Shown here: positions 7,002 to 14,192 of the stretch, in pieces
Numbering within the stretch: position 1 is the first letter of the stretch
How the letters are laid out: each line of letters begins with the position of its first letter
Assembly: GCA_910589315.1 (NCBI GenBank)
Contig: CAJUTB010000043.1
Location: 1 to 19,739 of the forward strand
DNA length: 19,739 bases
Reading direction: 5' to 3'
Source of the DNA: an uncultured Oscillibacter sp.
Lineage (GTDB): Bacteria; Bacillota; Clostridia; Oscillospirales; Oscillospiraceae
Translations under genes and position numbers: made by a program
The notes under the pieces: generated by a model
What the model was told of the DNA's origin: nothing
The model's database searches: none
Seen by the model: only the letters and a program-made list of their open reading frames with translations

Positions 7002-7030
7002 ATTATAACATCATACGTCATACCATTCAA
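7002..7030 (-). promoter_or_regulatory. Dehydratase promoter with candidate repressor site in the spacer
   Basis: On the minus strand, TTGAAT (7025-7030), exactly 17 nt, then perfect TATAAT (7002-7007). The spacer holds two directly repeated units, GTATGACG and TATGATG. Direct repeats filling the spacer suggest an operator for the divergent GntR-type regulator. The upstream GntR gene promoter carries a related GTATGAC. Confidence 0.75.
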
Positions 7031-7137
7031 CTGTGACTTCCTCTATATTTTCCGCACTTTTTTAGAGCCTTTGGACAATTTCGGTCTGGAAGTCCCGGCA
7101 GTTTTCTACAAATCCGGCATAGGCGGCCGGGAACGGC

Positions 7138-7188
7138 TTGCTTTTCCAAGACGGGTGGGGTATACTATGCGTATGACATGGGACATAC
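7138..7188 (+). promoter_or_regulatory. GntR gene promoter and imperfect palindrome
   Basis: TTGCTT (7138-7143), 17 nt, TATACT (7161-7166). Just downstream, 7171-7188 reads GTATGACATGGGACATAC, whose arms GTATG and CATAC mirror each other (six of nine pairs match). It shares GTATGAC with the spacer of the dehydratase promoter, so autoregulation by the same protein is plausible. Confidence 0.55.
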
Positions 7189-7220
7189 GACGTTTGTCCT
7201 CTGTGGACAGAAAGGGCTGG

Positions 7221-7949
7221 ATGATGGATGCTTCCTTTTTTGAAAACGTAAAACCGAATGACAGTTCGCTTCCGGAACAGGTTGCGGAGCAGATTTCTCA
7301 GCTCATCATTGACCGGCACCTGACCTGTGAGGACAAACTGCCAAACGAATTCGAGCTGGCGGCGCAGCTCCGGGTCGGACGGGGCACGGTGCGAGAGGCT
7401 GTCAAGCTGCTGGCGGCGCGGAATGTGCTGGTGATCCGCCGGGGCAAGGGGACGTTTATTGCCCGGCATCCCGGCGAAGTGGAGGACCCGCTGGGGTTTG
7501 CTTACTATCCGGACCAAATGCGTCTGGCTATGGATTTGCTGGAGGTTCGGATGCGTCTGGAGCCGTGGGTGGCGGCGGTGGCGGCGCAGCGGGCGTCGGC
7601 GGAGGATCTGGAACAGGTGCGGTCGGCGTGCCTGTTGGTGGAGCAGGAGGTTTTTTCCGGCCGCAACCACCTGAAACGGGATACGGAATTCCATATCAGT
7701 ATTGCCCGGTGTACGCAAAATCTGGTGGTTCCGAAGCTGATACCCATTATCATTTATTCGGTGGAGCTGTTTGGTTCGCTGAATGGAAACGCGCTGCAAT
7801 CTGAAACGGTGGCGGAACACCGGGCGATTTTGGCGGCGTTGTGTGCCCGCGACGCCAAAGCGGCGGAAAAAGCCATGGAGGCGCATATGGAGCAGAATCG
7901 AAAAGAGCTGCAATCCATTTTGAGGGAAATTGACAAGAGAAAGGACTGA
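7221..7949 (+). CDS. GntR family transcriptional regulator, FadR/FCD subfamily
   Basis: A 242-residue DNA-binding regulator. Residues about 15-82 form the GntR winged helix (LPEQVAEQISQLI, LPNEFELAAQLRVGRGTVREAVKLL, wing VIRRGKGTFIA). The C-terminal half is an FCD ligand-binding domain with the usual metal ligands visible: Asp154 and His158 in RDTEFH, His200 in AEHRAIL and His222 in MEAHM. FCD regulators commonly bind sugar acids or other carboxylates. Divergence from the dehydratase gene makes it the likely local repressor, relieved by an aldonate or KDG. The start may be 7221 or the adjacent ATG 7224; AAAGGG precedes both, and 7224 has the better spacing. An upstream in-frame ATG at 7167 overlaps the promoter and is rejected. 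Confidence 0.9.
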   Translation: MMDASFFENVKPNDSSLPEQVAEQISQLIIDRHLTCEDKLPNEFELAAQLRVGRGTVREAVKLLAARNVLVIRRGKGTFIARHPGEVEDPLGFAYYPDQMRLAMDLLEVRMRLEPWVAAVAAQRASAEDLEQVRSACLLVEQEVFSGRNHLKRDTEFHISIARCTQNLVVPKLIPIIIYSVELFGSLNGNALQSETVAEHRAILAALCARDAKAAEKAMEAHMEQNRKELQSILREIDKRKD

Positions 7950-7978
7950 CCGCAAGCTGGACGGACCGGTTTGTTGAC

Positions 7979-8085
7979 GGCTATGGGCGTCTTCCTCCTT
8001 TCCCAATCATAGCCGCCCGCGCTTTTTGACGCAGGCGGCTATGTAAACGAACCACGGCCCAGCCCTCTGAGCGGGCCGCTTTATG
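7979..8085. repeat. Competing hairpins downstream of the GntR gene
   Basis: GGCTATG (7979-7985) can pair with CATAGCC (8008-8014). The longer CATAGCCGCC (8008-8017) pairs perfectly with GGCGGCTATG (8034-8043). Only one pairing can form at a time. A third stem, CGGCCC/GGGCCG (8055-8078), is followed by CTTTATG and may be the weak terminator of the GntR gene. The rest of 7950-8154 shows no gene. Confidence 0.4.
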
Positions 8086-8154
8086 TAATAGCAGAATCAA
8101 GGGGAGACTGGCTCTTTTTGATACGCATATGGAGTGGATGAAGTCTATTAAACA

Positions 8155-8212
8155 GAAAAGCGTCAATTTCTTGGGTTTCAAATCGAAAATCCAACGAAAT
8201 TGACGCTCTTTT
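8155..8212 (-). terminator. Terminator of the tRNA-Arg gene
   Basis: Twelve-base arms AGCGTCAATTTC (8159-8170) and GAAATTGACGCT (8196-8207), extended by TTGG/CCAA with one bulge, form a long hairpin directly after the tRNA 3' end. On the minus strand TTTTC follows. On the plus strand CTCTTTTT follows, so it may work in both directions. Confidence 0.75.
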
Positions 8213-8289
8213 TGGCACCCTGAACTGGATTTGAACCAGCGGCCTTCCGCTTAGGAGGCGGATGCTCTATCCAACTGAGCTATCAGGGC
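8213..8289 (-). tRNA. tRNA-Arg (anticodon CCT), CCA encoded
   Basis: A complete 77-nt cloverleaf. The acceptor stem is GCCCTGA paired with TCAGGGT (first pair G-U), with discriminator G and encoded CCA. The D arm is GCTCAGTTGGATAGAGC. The anticodon stem TCCGC/GCGGA closes the loop CTCCTAA, giving anticodon CCT (codon AGG). The T arm is CTGGTTCAAATCCAG. No convincing promoter lies directly upstream; it may be read from farther up, through the tRNA-like fragment at 8356-8409. Confidence 0.95.
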
Positions 8290-8355
8290 TTATTGACTTG
8301 TACAAATAGACTTAATCCGGCGCAGTCTGCATTCGGCGAAAAAAGCGGACGAAAC

Positions 8356-8409
8356 GATATGCGTTTAAGAGGGGAGATGCCCTGTCCAACTGAGCTGCTG
8401 GCGCATATC
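8356..8409 (-). pseudogene. tRNA-like fragment (5' half of a tRNA)
   Basis: On the minus strand AGCTCAGTTGGACAGGGCAT (from about 8397 down) is a tRNA D arm very like that of the adjacent tRNA-Arg. It continues into CTCCCCTCTTAA, which resembles an anticodon arm with loop CTCTTAA (anticodon CTT if so, tRNA-Lys type). The 3' stem strand and T arm are missing. Instead GATATGCG (8402-8409, minus strand) pairs with CGCATATC (8356-8363), closing the fragment in an 8-bp stem. A run of six T follows around 8339-8344. It is either a decayed tandem tRNA or a tRNA-derived small RNA. The remaining bases 8410-8573 show no gene. Confidence 0.55.
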
Positions 8410-8564
8410 CCTGTCTGCCGAATGGCCCGCCGTTCGGAAAACAGCCGCTTCCGGACCGTACCGCTCAAACAGGCTTTTATATTTTACTCGTATTTTCGCC
8501 GCCTGTCAACCCCAATCGCCGGAAGGATACCCCATTGCGTATTTTATATGGAACGCATCTATGT

Positions 8565-8603
8565 GAAAACAGACAGGGGGCGGGCGTTCATGCCCGCTCC
8601 CTG
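8565..8603 (-). terminator. Probable terminator at the end of the nik-lar operon
   Basis: A 12-bp stem (CAGGGAGCGGGC with GCCCGCCCCCTG, one G-T pair, loop ATGAAC) begins 10 nt beyond the larC stop codon. On the minus strand it is followed by TCTGTTTTC. The T-tract is imperfect, so efficiency is uncertain. Confidence 0.6.
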
Positions 8604-8612
8604 CACAGCGTT

Positions 8613-9917
8613 TCAAAGCGTTTCCAGCCGCCGGACGGCTTCTGTCAAACTGATGCCCTCCGTCCGGGCAATCCGGGCCAGGTCCTCAAATTCGTACTTC
8701 CGCCGTACAACCCCCCAGCCCTCCGAATCCTTGCGCTGTACGGGACCATAAGGCGTCTCCACCGTTTCCAGCGTCCGCTGGAGCGTGTGGCGCACAAGGC
8801 GGGCCTCCCGGACGCCCAGCGTAGAGGTATGCAGGAACAGCAAAGACACCATCGCTTCCCGGTCCGCTTCCTCGCAGATGACCCGGAACAGCGTGCCGGG
8901 GCGGGATTTCTTCATTCCAATGGGGGAGGTGTACACATCCAGCGCGCCGCCGTCAAAAAGACGCTCCATGGCAAACCCCAGCTGTTCCGCCGTCATGTCG
9001 TCCACGTTGCAGGACAGCTCCAGAATCGAACCGGCCGCCGTTTCCGTCTCTCCCAGCATGGCGCGGACGCAGTTGGCCGCCTCAAAATCCTTTTTTCCCA
9101 TTCCATAGCCAACCGACTGCACCCGCATCACCGGCATAGCCCCGAACCGCGCCGCAAAATGCTTCAGCAACGCCGCGCCGGTGGGCGTGCAAAGCTCGCC
9201 CTGAACGCTTCCGCCATATATCGGGACATCCCGCAGGATATAGGCCGTCGCGGGGGCGGGCACTGGTAAAATTCCATGGGCGCAGCGGACCTGCCCGCAG
9301 CCTACATGAACAGGCGAGACTACGATTTCCTCCGGCGCAAGGCGGTCCAGCAGCAGGCACACGGCGGTAATGTCTGCCACAGCGTCCAGCGTACCCACCT
9401 CATGAAAGTGAATTTCCGTCGCCGGAACGCCGTGGGCATGGCTCTCGGCCTCTGCAATCAGGCCGTAAACCGCCAAGACATCCGCCTGGACGCTTTCCGG
9501 GAGACGCAGGTGATCCTGGACGATGTGTTCAATGTCATGAAGGCCGCTGTGGTGGTGGTCGTGCCCGTGATGGTGTTCGTGATCGTGGCCGGAATGGTTA
9601 TGGTCATGAGCGTGACCATGTTCATGGCCGTGAGAATGGCCGTGAGAATGGCCGTGAGAATGGCCGTGAGAATGGCCGTGGGGATGCTCGTGGGAATGGT
9701 CGTGGCTCTCCTCCTCCACGCCGTTCACTTTTACGGAAAAATGGGTCCCGGTAATGCCGCACTTCACCGCCGGTTCCCGCGCAATGGCAACGCCGGGAAG
9801 GTTTAAGCCGTTCAATTCCCGGACAAACGCATCCGGGTCCGGCAGCAGCTCCAGGAGGGCTGCGGCGAGCATGTCCCCCGCAGCCCCCATGCCGCAATCC
9901 AAATACAGCGTCTTCAT
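8613..9917 (-). CDS. larC: Nickel-pincer cofactor biosynthesis protein LarC (nickel insertase)
   Basis: A 434-residue LarC, the CTP-dependent cyclometallase that inserts nickel into pyridinium-3,5-bisthiocarboxylic acid mononucleotide to complete the nickel-pincer nucleotide. The N-terminus MKTLYLDCGMGAAGDM and the core ATEIHFHEVGTLDAVADI, CTPTGAALLKHF, VGYGMGKKDF and CNVDDMTAEQLGF are family hallmarks. Residues 72-123 form an extreme histidine tract (28 His in 52 residues), likely for nickel binding or storage. The gene is one continuous reading frame; in Lactobacillus plantarum larC is split and needs a programmed frameshift. It is the last gene of the operon, 4 nt after larB, with AAAAGGAG inside the larB end. 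Confidence 0.95.
   Translation of the reverse strand: MKTLYLDCGMGAAGDMLAAALLELLPDPDAFVRELNGLNLPGVAIAREPAVKCGITGTHFSVKVNGVEEESHDHSHEHPHGHSHGHSHGHSHGHSHGHEHGHAHDHNHSGHDHEHHHGHDHHHSGLHDIEHIVQDHLRLPESVQADVLAVYGLIAEAESHAHGVPATEIHFHEVGTLDAVADITAVCLLLDRLAPEEIVVSPVHVGCGQVRCAHGILPVPAPATAYILRDVPIYGGSVQGELCTPTGAALLKHFAARFGAMPVMRVQSVGYGMGKKDFEAANCVRAMLGETETAAGSILELSCNVDDMTAEQLGFAMERLFDGGALDVYTSPIGMKKSRPGTLFRVICEEADREAMVSLLFLHTSTLGVREARLVRHTLQRTLETVETPYGPVQRKDSEGWGVVRRKYEFEDLARIARTEGISLTEAVRRLETL
9624..9680 (-). repeat. 12-bp tandem repeat encoding the LarC His tract
   Basis: ATGGCCGTGAGA (plus strand) occurs four times without change from 9624 to 9671, with a partial fifth copy. In frame it encodes repeated Ser-His-Gly-His on the minus strand. 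Identical units allow length change by slippage without breaking the frame. Confidence 0.9.
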
Positions 9918-9921
9918 AACG

Positions 9922-10683
9922 TTACGTCTCCTTTTTCACATCCATATGGTTAATCATGCTGGCAAGATAACCCGCGCCGAAGCCGTTGTCGATGTTCACC
10001 ACCGAAACCCCGCTGGCGCAGGAATTCAGCATGGACAGCAGGGCCGACAGCCCGTGAAACGACGCGCCGTAGCCCACGCTGGTGGGCACCGCGATTACAG
10101 GGCAGTCCGCCAAGCCGCCGATCACGCTGGCCAGCGCGCCCTCCATGCCCGCAATGGCAATAATTACGCTGGCTCCCATGATATCGTCCAGGTGCGCCAA
10201 AGTCCGGTGCAGGCCCGCTACGCCTACGTCATACAGCCGCGTGACCTCGTTGCCCAGAATCCGGGCGGTCAGGGCGGCCTCCTCCGCTACGGGAATATCG
10301 CTGGTGCCGCCGGTGGCAACTACAATCCTGCCAATACCGTCCGGCTCCGGCAGGGGTCCAATCACGCCCGTGCCGGACTCCCCGTGGTAGTCCAGCGGGT
10401 GGGCCGCCCCCACAAAAGCCGCGGCCTCCGGCGTCATGCGGGTGATCAAAATGCTCTCCTGCCCGTTTTTCCGCATGGCCGCTACAATGCCCGCAATCTG
10501 TTCCGGGGTTTTTCCGGCCCCGTAAATCACTTCCGCCGCGCCCTGGCGTATTTTCCGGTGAAGGTCCACCTTGGCGTAGCCGATGTCCTCAAAGGGAGCC
10601 GCTTTCAGCTTGAGAAGCGCGTCCTCCACCGGCAGTTCCCCCGCCCGCACCGATTCCAGAATTCGCTTGATTTCGTTATTCAC
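9922..10683 (-). CDS. larB: Nickel-pincer cofactor biosynthesis protein LarB
   Basis: A 253-residue LarB, which carboxylates nicotinic acid adenine dinucleotide at C5 of the pyridine ring and hydrolyses it, giving pyridinium-3,5-dicarboxylate mononucleotide, the first step of the cofactor route. The N-terminal helical part (EIKRILESVRAGELPVEDAL) is followed by a PurE-like domain with VATGGTSDIPVAEEAA, DVGVAGLHR, AIAGMEGALASVIGGL and VPTSVGYGASFHGLSALLSMLNSCASGVSVVNIDNGFGAG in family order. The start is GTG at 10683, with GGAGG about 7 nt upstream, and overlaps the larE stop by 8 nt, indicating coupled translation. Length is normal. Confidence 0.95.
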   Translation of the reverse strand: MNNEIKRILESVRAGELPVEDALLKLKAAPFEDIGYAKVDLHRKIRQGAAEVIYGAGKTPEQIAGIVAAMRKNGQESILITRMTPEAAAFVGAAHPLDYHGESGTGVIGPLPEPDGIGRIVVATGGTSDIPVAEEAALTARILGNEVTRLYDVGVAGLHRTLAHLDDIMGASVIIAIAGMEGALASVIGGLADCPVIAVPTSVGYGASFHGLSALLSMLNSCASGVSVVNIDNGFGAGYLASMINHMDVKKET

Positions 10684-11425
10684 TCCGCGCCTCCAAATCC
10701 AACAGCACGCCGCCGTATGTTTTTTTCAACGTCTCCACAATTTCCCGCCGGTTTTCCAGCAGCCGCGGGATCTGCGCCGCCGGAACCTGGATGCGGGCGC
10801 AGCCGTCCAGCAAGCGGACCCGGAAGTCCGTCAGCCCCAGAGAGAACAGGTAATCTTCCGCCGCTTCGGTTTTTTGCAGCATTTCCGCCGTAATGGGCGT
10901 TCCGGCAGGTATCCGGGTAGCCAGGCAGGCATAGGCGGGCTTGTTCCAGGTGAAGAGACCCGCCTCCTTGGACCTGCGGCGGATATCCGCCTTTGTCAAG
11001 CCGCATTCCCGCAAGGGCGACCGCACCGCCAGTTCCCGCAGGGCGCGCATACCGGGGCGGTCCGCCGCGTCGTCGGAAGCGTTGGTTCCGTCCAGAAGAA
11101 GCGAAAAGCCGTCTTCCGCCGCCGCGCGGGCAATCGCCTTAAAAATCGCCCGCTTGCAGTGATAGCAGCGGTCCGGCGGATTGGCCGCCGCTTCCGGCAC
11201 GGCCAGCACATCCACTGTCAAAACCCGCATGGAGACTCCCAGCTCCGCCGCCAGACGTTCTGCGTCCGCCCGCTCAAACCGGGGCTGGAACGCCGTCTGT
11301 ACATAATACGCCTGCACCTCTGCGCCCCATCGCCGGGCGGCATACAGCAGATAGGCCGAGTCCACGCCCCCTGAAAACGCCAGAGCGGCCCGGGGATGTT
11401 CTTGGAAAAATGCTTCCAGCGTCAT
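10676..11425 (-). CDS. larE: Nickel-pincer cofactor biosynthesis protein LarE (sulfur transferase)
   Basis: A 249-residue PP-loop enzyme that adenylates the two carboxylates of the LarB product and converts them to thiocarboxylates. SGGVDS (18-23) is the ATP pyrophosphatase loop. RCYHCKRAIF (Cys87, Cys90) and YACLATRIP (Cys167, corresponding to the sulfur-donating Cys176 of L. plantarum LarE) are visible, as is DGTNASDD (112-119). A further Cys209 lies in LLDGCARIQV. With four cysteines, the enzyme might use an Fe-S cluster as sulfur carrier, as reported for some LarE homologues, or the sacrificial single-cysteine route. The sequence alone does not decide. It lies 13 nt after nikC, with an AGAGGG site. 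Confidence 0.93.
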   Translation of the reverse strand: MTLEAFFQEHPRAALAFSGGVDSAYLLYAARRWGAEVQAYYVQTAFQPRFERADAERLAAELGVSMRVLTVDVLAVPEAAANPPDRCYHCKRAIFKAIARAAAEDGFSLLLDGTNASDDAADRPGMRALRELAVRSPLRECGLTKADIRRRSKEAGLFTWNKPAYACLATRIPAGTPITAEMLQKTEAAEDYLFSLGLTDFRVRLLDGCARIQVPAAQIPRLLENRREIVETLKKTYGGVLLDLEARSE

Positions 11426-11438
11426 AAAACCCTCTTTT

Positions 11439-12314
11439 CTACAAATTGCTCTGTTCCCGGTTCAGCCAGCGGCGCAGTCCGCTGCCAATGCTGGTCACGC
11501 ACAGCAGCGCAGCCGTCAAAAACCCGCCGGGAATTAAAATCATCCACCATGCGCCGCTCAGCAGCGCAGTTTCCGCCAGGGAGAGCATACTTCCCCAGGA
11601 AATGACCTCCAGCGGCAGGCCCAGCCCCAAAAAGCTCAGGGTTGATTCCGTCAAAATCGCGCTTCGGACGTTCATCACCACCATGAACAGAATCGACGGC
11701 AGAAGGTTCGGGGCCAGATGCCGCCGGAGAATGTGGAAAAATCCGCCCCCCATGCACTGCGCCGCCGCCACAAACCCGCTCTCCCGCAGCCGCAGGACCT
11801 CCGTACGGACTACCTTTGCAATCCCGGTCCAGCCCGTCGCGCCGATGACCAGGGAGAGGCTGACAACATTCGGTTTTCCCAGCGTCCCTTGCAGGAGGAG
11901 AATCAGCAGCAGGCCGGGAATGCTCAGCAGGATTTCCGTCAGGCGCATGAGCAGGGCGTCCGCCCAGCGGGGGGCGAAACCGCTGGCCGCGCCGAACACG
12001 ATGCCCGCCAGCGTCGAAACCGCCGCCGCGGCAAAGCCGGTGAACAGCGAGATTCTTCCGCCGTACCAGATCATGGAGAAGATGTCCCGGCCCATGGCGT
12101 CCGTGCCGAACCAAAAGGCCCGGCTGGGCGGCAGGCTGGTGTGTGCCAGATCCATATAGGCGGGGTCCTTCGGAAGAACCGGACAGAGACACCCCAGCAG
12201 CAAAACCGCCAGTACAAACCAGGAAATCCACGGAATTTCCAGCGGAATCCTCTTTGGCGGTTCGGGGGGAACTTCCGCCGGAGGGGGACCCGCCCATGCG
12301 AACCGGTCATCCAC
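11439..12314 (-). CDS. nikC: ABC transporter permease, NikC/DppC type
   Basis: A 291-residue inner-membrane permease of the nickel/peptide class. A proline-rich N-terminus leads into a first membrane segment (ISWFVLAVLLLGCL). After an extracellular loop with FGTDAMGRDIFSMIWYGGRISL, typical of DppC/NikC, come four or five more segments. The cytoplasmic EAA-type loop reads VLRLRESGFVAAAQCMGGGFFHILRRHLAPN and contacts the ATPases. I chose the GTG at 12314 because GGAGGTGG stands about 7 nt before it and it overlaps nikB by 8 nt, like other joints in this operon. The ATG at 12359 lies deep in nikB without a ribosome binding site. The nickel assignment comes from the lar genes; peptide transport is possible from sequence alone. 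Confidence 0.85.
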   Translation of the reverse strand: MDDRFAWAGPPPAEVPPEPPKRIPLEIPWISWFVLAVLLLGCLCPVLPKDPAYMDLAHTSLPPSRAFWFGTDAMGRDIFSMIWYGGRISLFTGFAAAAVSTLAGIVFGAASGFAPRWADALLMRLTEILLSIPGLLLILLLQGTLGKPNVVSLSLVIGATGWTGIAKVVRTEVLRLRESGFVAAAQCMGGGFFHILRRHLAPNLLPSILFMVVMNVRSAILTESTLSFLGLGLPLEVISWGSMLSLAETALLSGAWWMILIPGGFLTAALLCVTSIGSGLRRWLNREQSNL

Positions 12315-13305
12315 GGCGTTCCACCTCCATTCCCCCGCCGGAGCGGGTACGGGGGTCAACGCGCTCGTTGACCGCCTGGGCCAGCATACTGCACAGCATT
12401 ACCGCCCCGCCGGAGAGCAGACACAACGCCATCAGCAGGTGGGTGTCCTGGTTGCGCGCGCTCTCGTAGGACAGCGCGCCCAGTCCCGGATAGGAAAACA
12501 CCGTCTCCACCACGTAGGTCCCGCCCAGAATGTGGGGGACCGCAACGGCCATCATGCTGAAATACGGCGGCAGGACGTTCCGCAGACAGTGCCGTAAAAG
12601 AATCTGACGCCGGCTGAGGCCCTTGGTTTTTGCCAACAGCACATAATTCGCCCGCACTTCCTCCAGGAGCTGGTTGCGAATCATATAGGCATAGTACCAC
12701 AAATGGCTCAAAACCACAACCGCCAGCGGAAGAATCAGGTGGGTCAAACGGCTTTCCCAGTCCCCGGCTTTTCCAACGGCATAGGCCCCGCTGCTGGGCA
12801 GAAGGCGCAGCCAGACGGAGAAAACCAAAATCAGCGTCAGGGAGAGCCAGAATTCCGGAATGCAGCTGGAAAGAGATCCGGCCCAGCACAGAAGGCGGTC
12901 CAGCGGTTTGTCCTCGAAGCGGGCGCAGAGGATGCCCAGGACCGGGGAGAGCAGAAAGATCAGCAAAAATCCCGTGCCGCCTAACAGCAGCGTGTTATTC
13001 AGCCGCTTGCCAATGACCTCCAGCACGCCGGTTTTGTACTTGTACGACATCCCGAAATCCCCCCGCAGGGCATTCGACAGCCAGCGGAGGTACTGCGTGT
13101 GGAGCGGGTCGTACAGGCCGAGGCGTTCTTCGGCCTGGGCGCGTTCCTCCGGGGTCAGCTTTTCCGCCCGCTCGCCGTAGTAGGAGACCAGGGGATCTCC
13201 CGGCGCGAAATGCGCGGCGCAGAACACCGCCAAAGACAGCAGCAGCATACTCAGAAAAAAGAGCAGCAGCTTTTTCAGACAGTACCAAACGAGATTCCGG
13301 CTCAT
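12307..13305 (-). CDS. nikB: ABC transporter permease, NikB/DppB type
   Basis: A 332-residue permease, partner of NikC. It opens with a membrane segment (LLLFFLSMLLLSLAVFCAAHFAPGDP), then the family pattern LGLYDPLHTQYLRWLSNALRGDFGMSYKYKTGV. Five more hydrophobic segments follow. The EAA loop reads RANYVLLAKTKGLSRRQILLRHCLRN, and the last part has GGTYVVETVFSYPGLGALSYESARNQD, all characteristic of DppB/NikB proteins. ATG and the upstream stop overlap as ATGA with nikE. GGAGGG precedes the start. It sits in the nik-lar operon and probably forms the nickel channel with NikC. Confidence 0.87.
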   Translation of the reverse strand: MSRNLVWYCLKKLLLFFLSMLLLSLAVFCAAHFAPGDPLVSYYGERAEKLTPEERAQAEERLGLYDPLHTQYLRWLSNALRGDFGMSYKYKTGVLEVIGKRLNNTLLLGGTGFLLIFLLSPVLGILCARFEDKPLDRLLCWAGSLSSCIPEFWLSLTLILVFSVWLRLLPSSGAYAVGKAGDWESRLTHLILPLAVVVLSHLWYYAYMIRNQLLEEVRANYVLLAKTKGLSRRQILLRHCLRNVLPPYFSMMAVAVPHILGGTYVVETVFSYPGLGALSYESARNQDTHLLMALCLLSGGAVMLCSMLAQAVNERVDPRTRSGGGMEVERRG

Positions 13306-14192
13306 CCGCAGCCCTCCGTCAAAACAAAATGCTCCGGCGCAAGCTCCCGCAGCGTGCCCGCAGTGGAGAACTCCCCGAATTCCACCGGCTTCCGCGCCCG
13401 TTCCCGCCTAGGATCTGGAAGGGGGACCGACGCCAGCAGCGCACGGGTATAGGAATGGCGCGGGTCTGCAAACAGCGTCTCCGCAGGCGCGAGCTCCACG
13501 ATTTTTCCCCGGTACATCACCGCCACCCGGTCGCACAGATACCGGATCACCGGCAGATCATGGGCGATGAACAGGAAGGTAAAGCCGTGCTCCTCCTGCA
13601 AGTGCCGGAACAGGTTCAGAATCTGGGCCTGGATGGAAACGTCCAGAGAGGAAACCGGTTCGTCCGCCACCAGGAATTCCGGTTCCATGGACAGCGCGCG
13701 GGCAATGGCAACCCGCTGCCGCATTCCGCCGGACAGCTCCGGCGGGTATTTGTCCAGATACGACGCGTCCAGCCCCACGTAATGGAGCTGAAAGGCCGCC
13801 TCGGCCCGCCAGGACCCCCGCGGGGGCGTGACGCCGTGAATGACCATAGGTTCTGCGATGATGTCCGCCGCTTTCATCCGCTGGTTGAGGCTGGACGTGG
13901 AGTCCTGGAAAATGATCTGCCGCGCGGTTTGCAGGCGTTTCCGGTTTTCCCGGAACTGTTTTTTGTCCCAGATGTCAATCCCCTGGTAGAAAATTTTTCC
14001 GGCAGAGGGACGGCAGAGGTTCATAATACAGCGGGCCAGGGTGGATTTTCCCGAACCGGATTCCCCCACCAGTCCAAAGACCTCGCCCCGACGGATTTGA
14101 AACGAAACGCCGTCCACGGCCCGGAGAACCGTCCGTCCAGGCATCGGGAACCGGCAGGATACTTCCTGCACATCCAAGAGAATTTCAGCCAT
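13302..14192 (-). CDS. nikE: ABC transporter ATPase, NikE/DppF type
   Basis: A 296-residue ATP-binding subunit. Walker A is GESGSGKS (43-50). The Q-loop is in IIFQDSTSSLNQ. The signature LSGGMRQR begins at 153, Walker B is FLVADEP (173-179), and the switch histidine is His211 in FIAHD. It runs through the peptide/nickel-specific region RHSYTRALLASVPLPDP and ends in a short tail, LRELAPEHFVLTEGCG. It overlaps nikD by 8 nt. AAAGGCGG lies before the ATG. It should form a heterodimer with the NikD-type ATPase. Confidence 0.9.
   Translation of the reverse strand: MAEILLDVQEVSCRFPMPGRTVLRAVDGVSFQIRRGEVFGLVGESGSGKSTLARCIMNLCRPSAGKIFYQGIDIWDKKQFRENRKRLQTARQIIFQDSTSSLNQRMKAADIIAEPMVIHGVTPPRGSWRAEAAFQLHYVGLDASYLDKYPPELSGGMRQRVAIARALSMEPEFLVADEPVSSLDVSIQAQILNLFRHLQEEHGFTFLFIAHDLPVIRYLCDRVAVMYRGKIVELAPAETLFADPRHSYTRALLASVPLPDPRRERARKPVEFGEFSTAGTLRELAPEHFVLTEGCG

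Noticed and set aside
7008..7024. Resemblance of GTATGA to half of the E. coli NikR operator
   Set aside because: The partner TCATAC at the required 16-nt spacing is absent, and the site belongs to the sugar-acid promoter, not the nickel operon.
6696..7220. Extension of the GntR protein upstream to give 417 residues
   Set aside because: The extension runs through the dehydratase leader and both divergent promoters. The winged-helix domain starts normally at 7221/7224.
9624..9680. Short regular repeats as a CRISPR array
   Set aside because: The units are 12 bp, contiguous and in frame within larC; there are no spacers.
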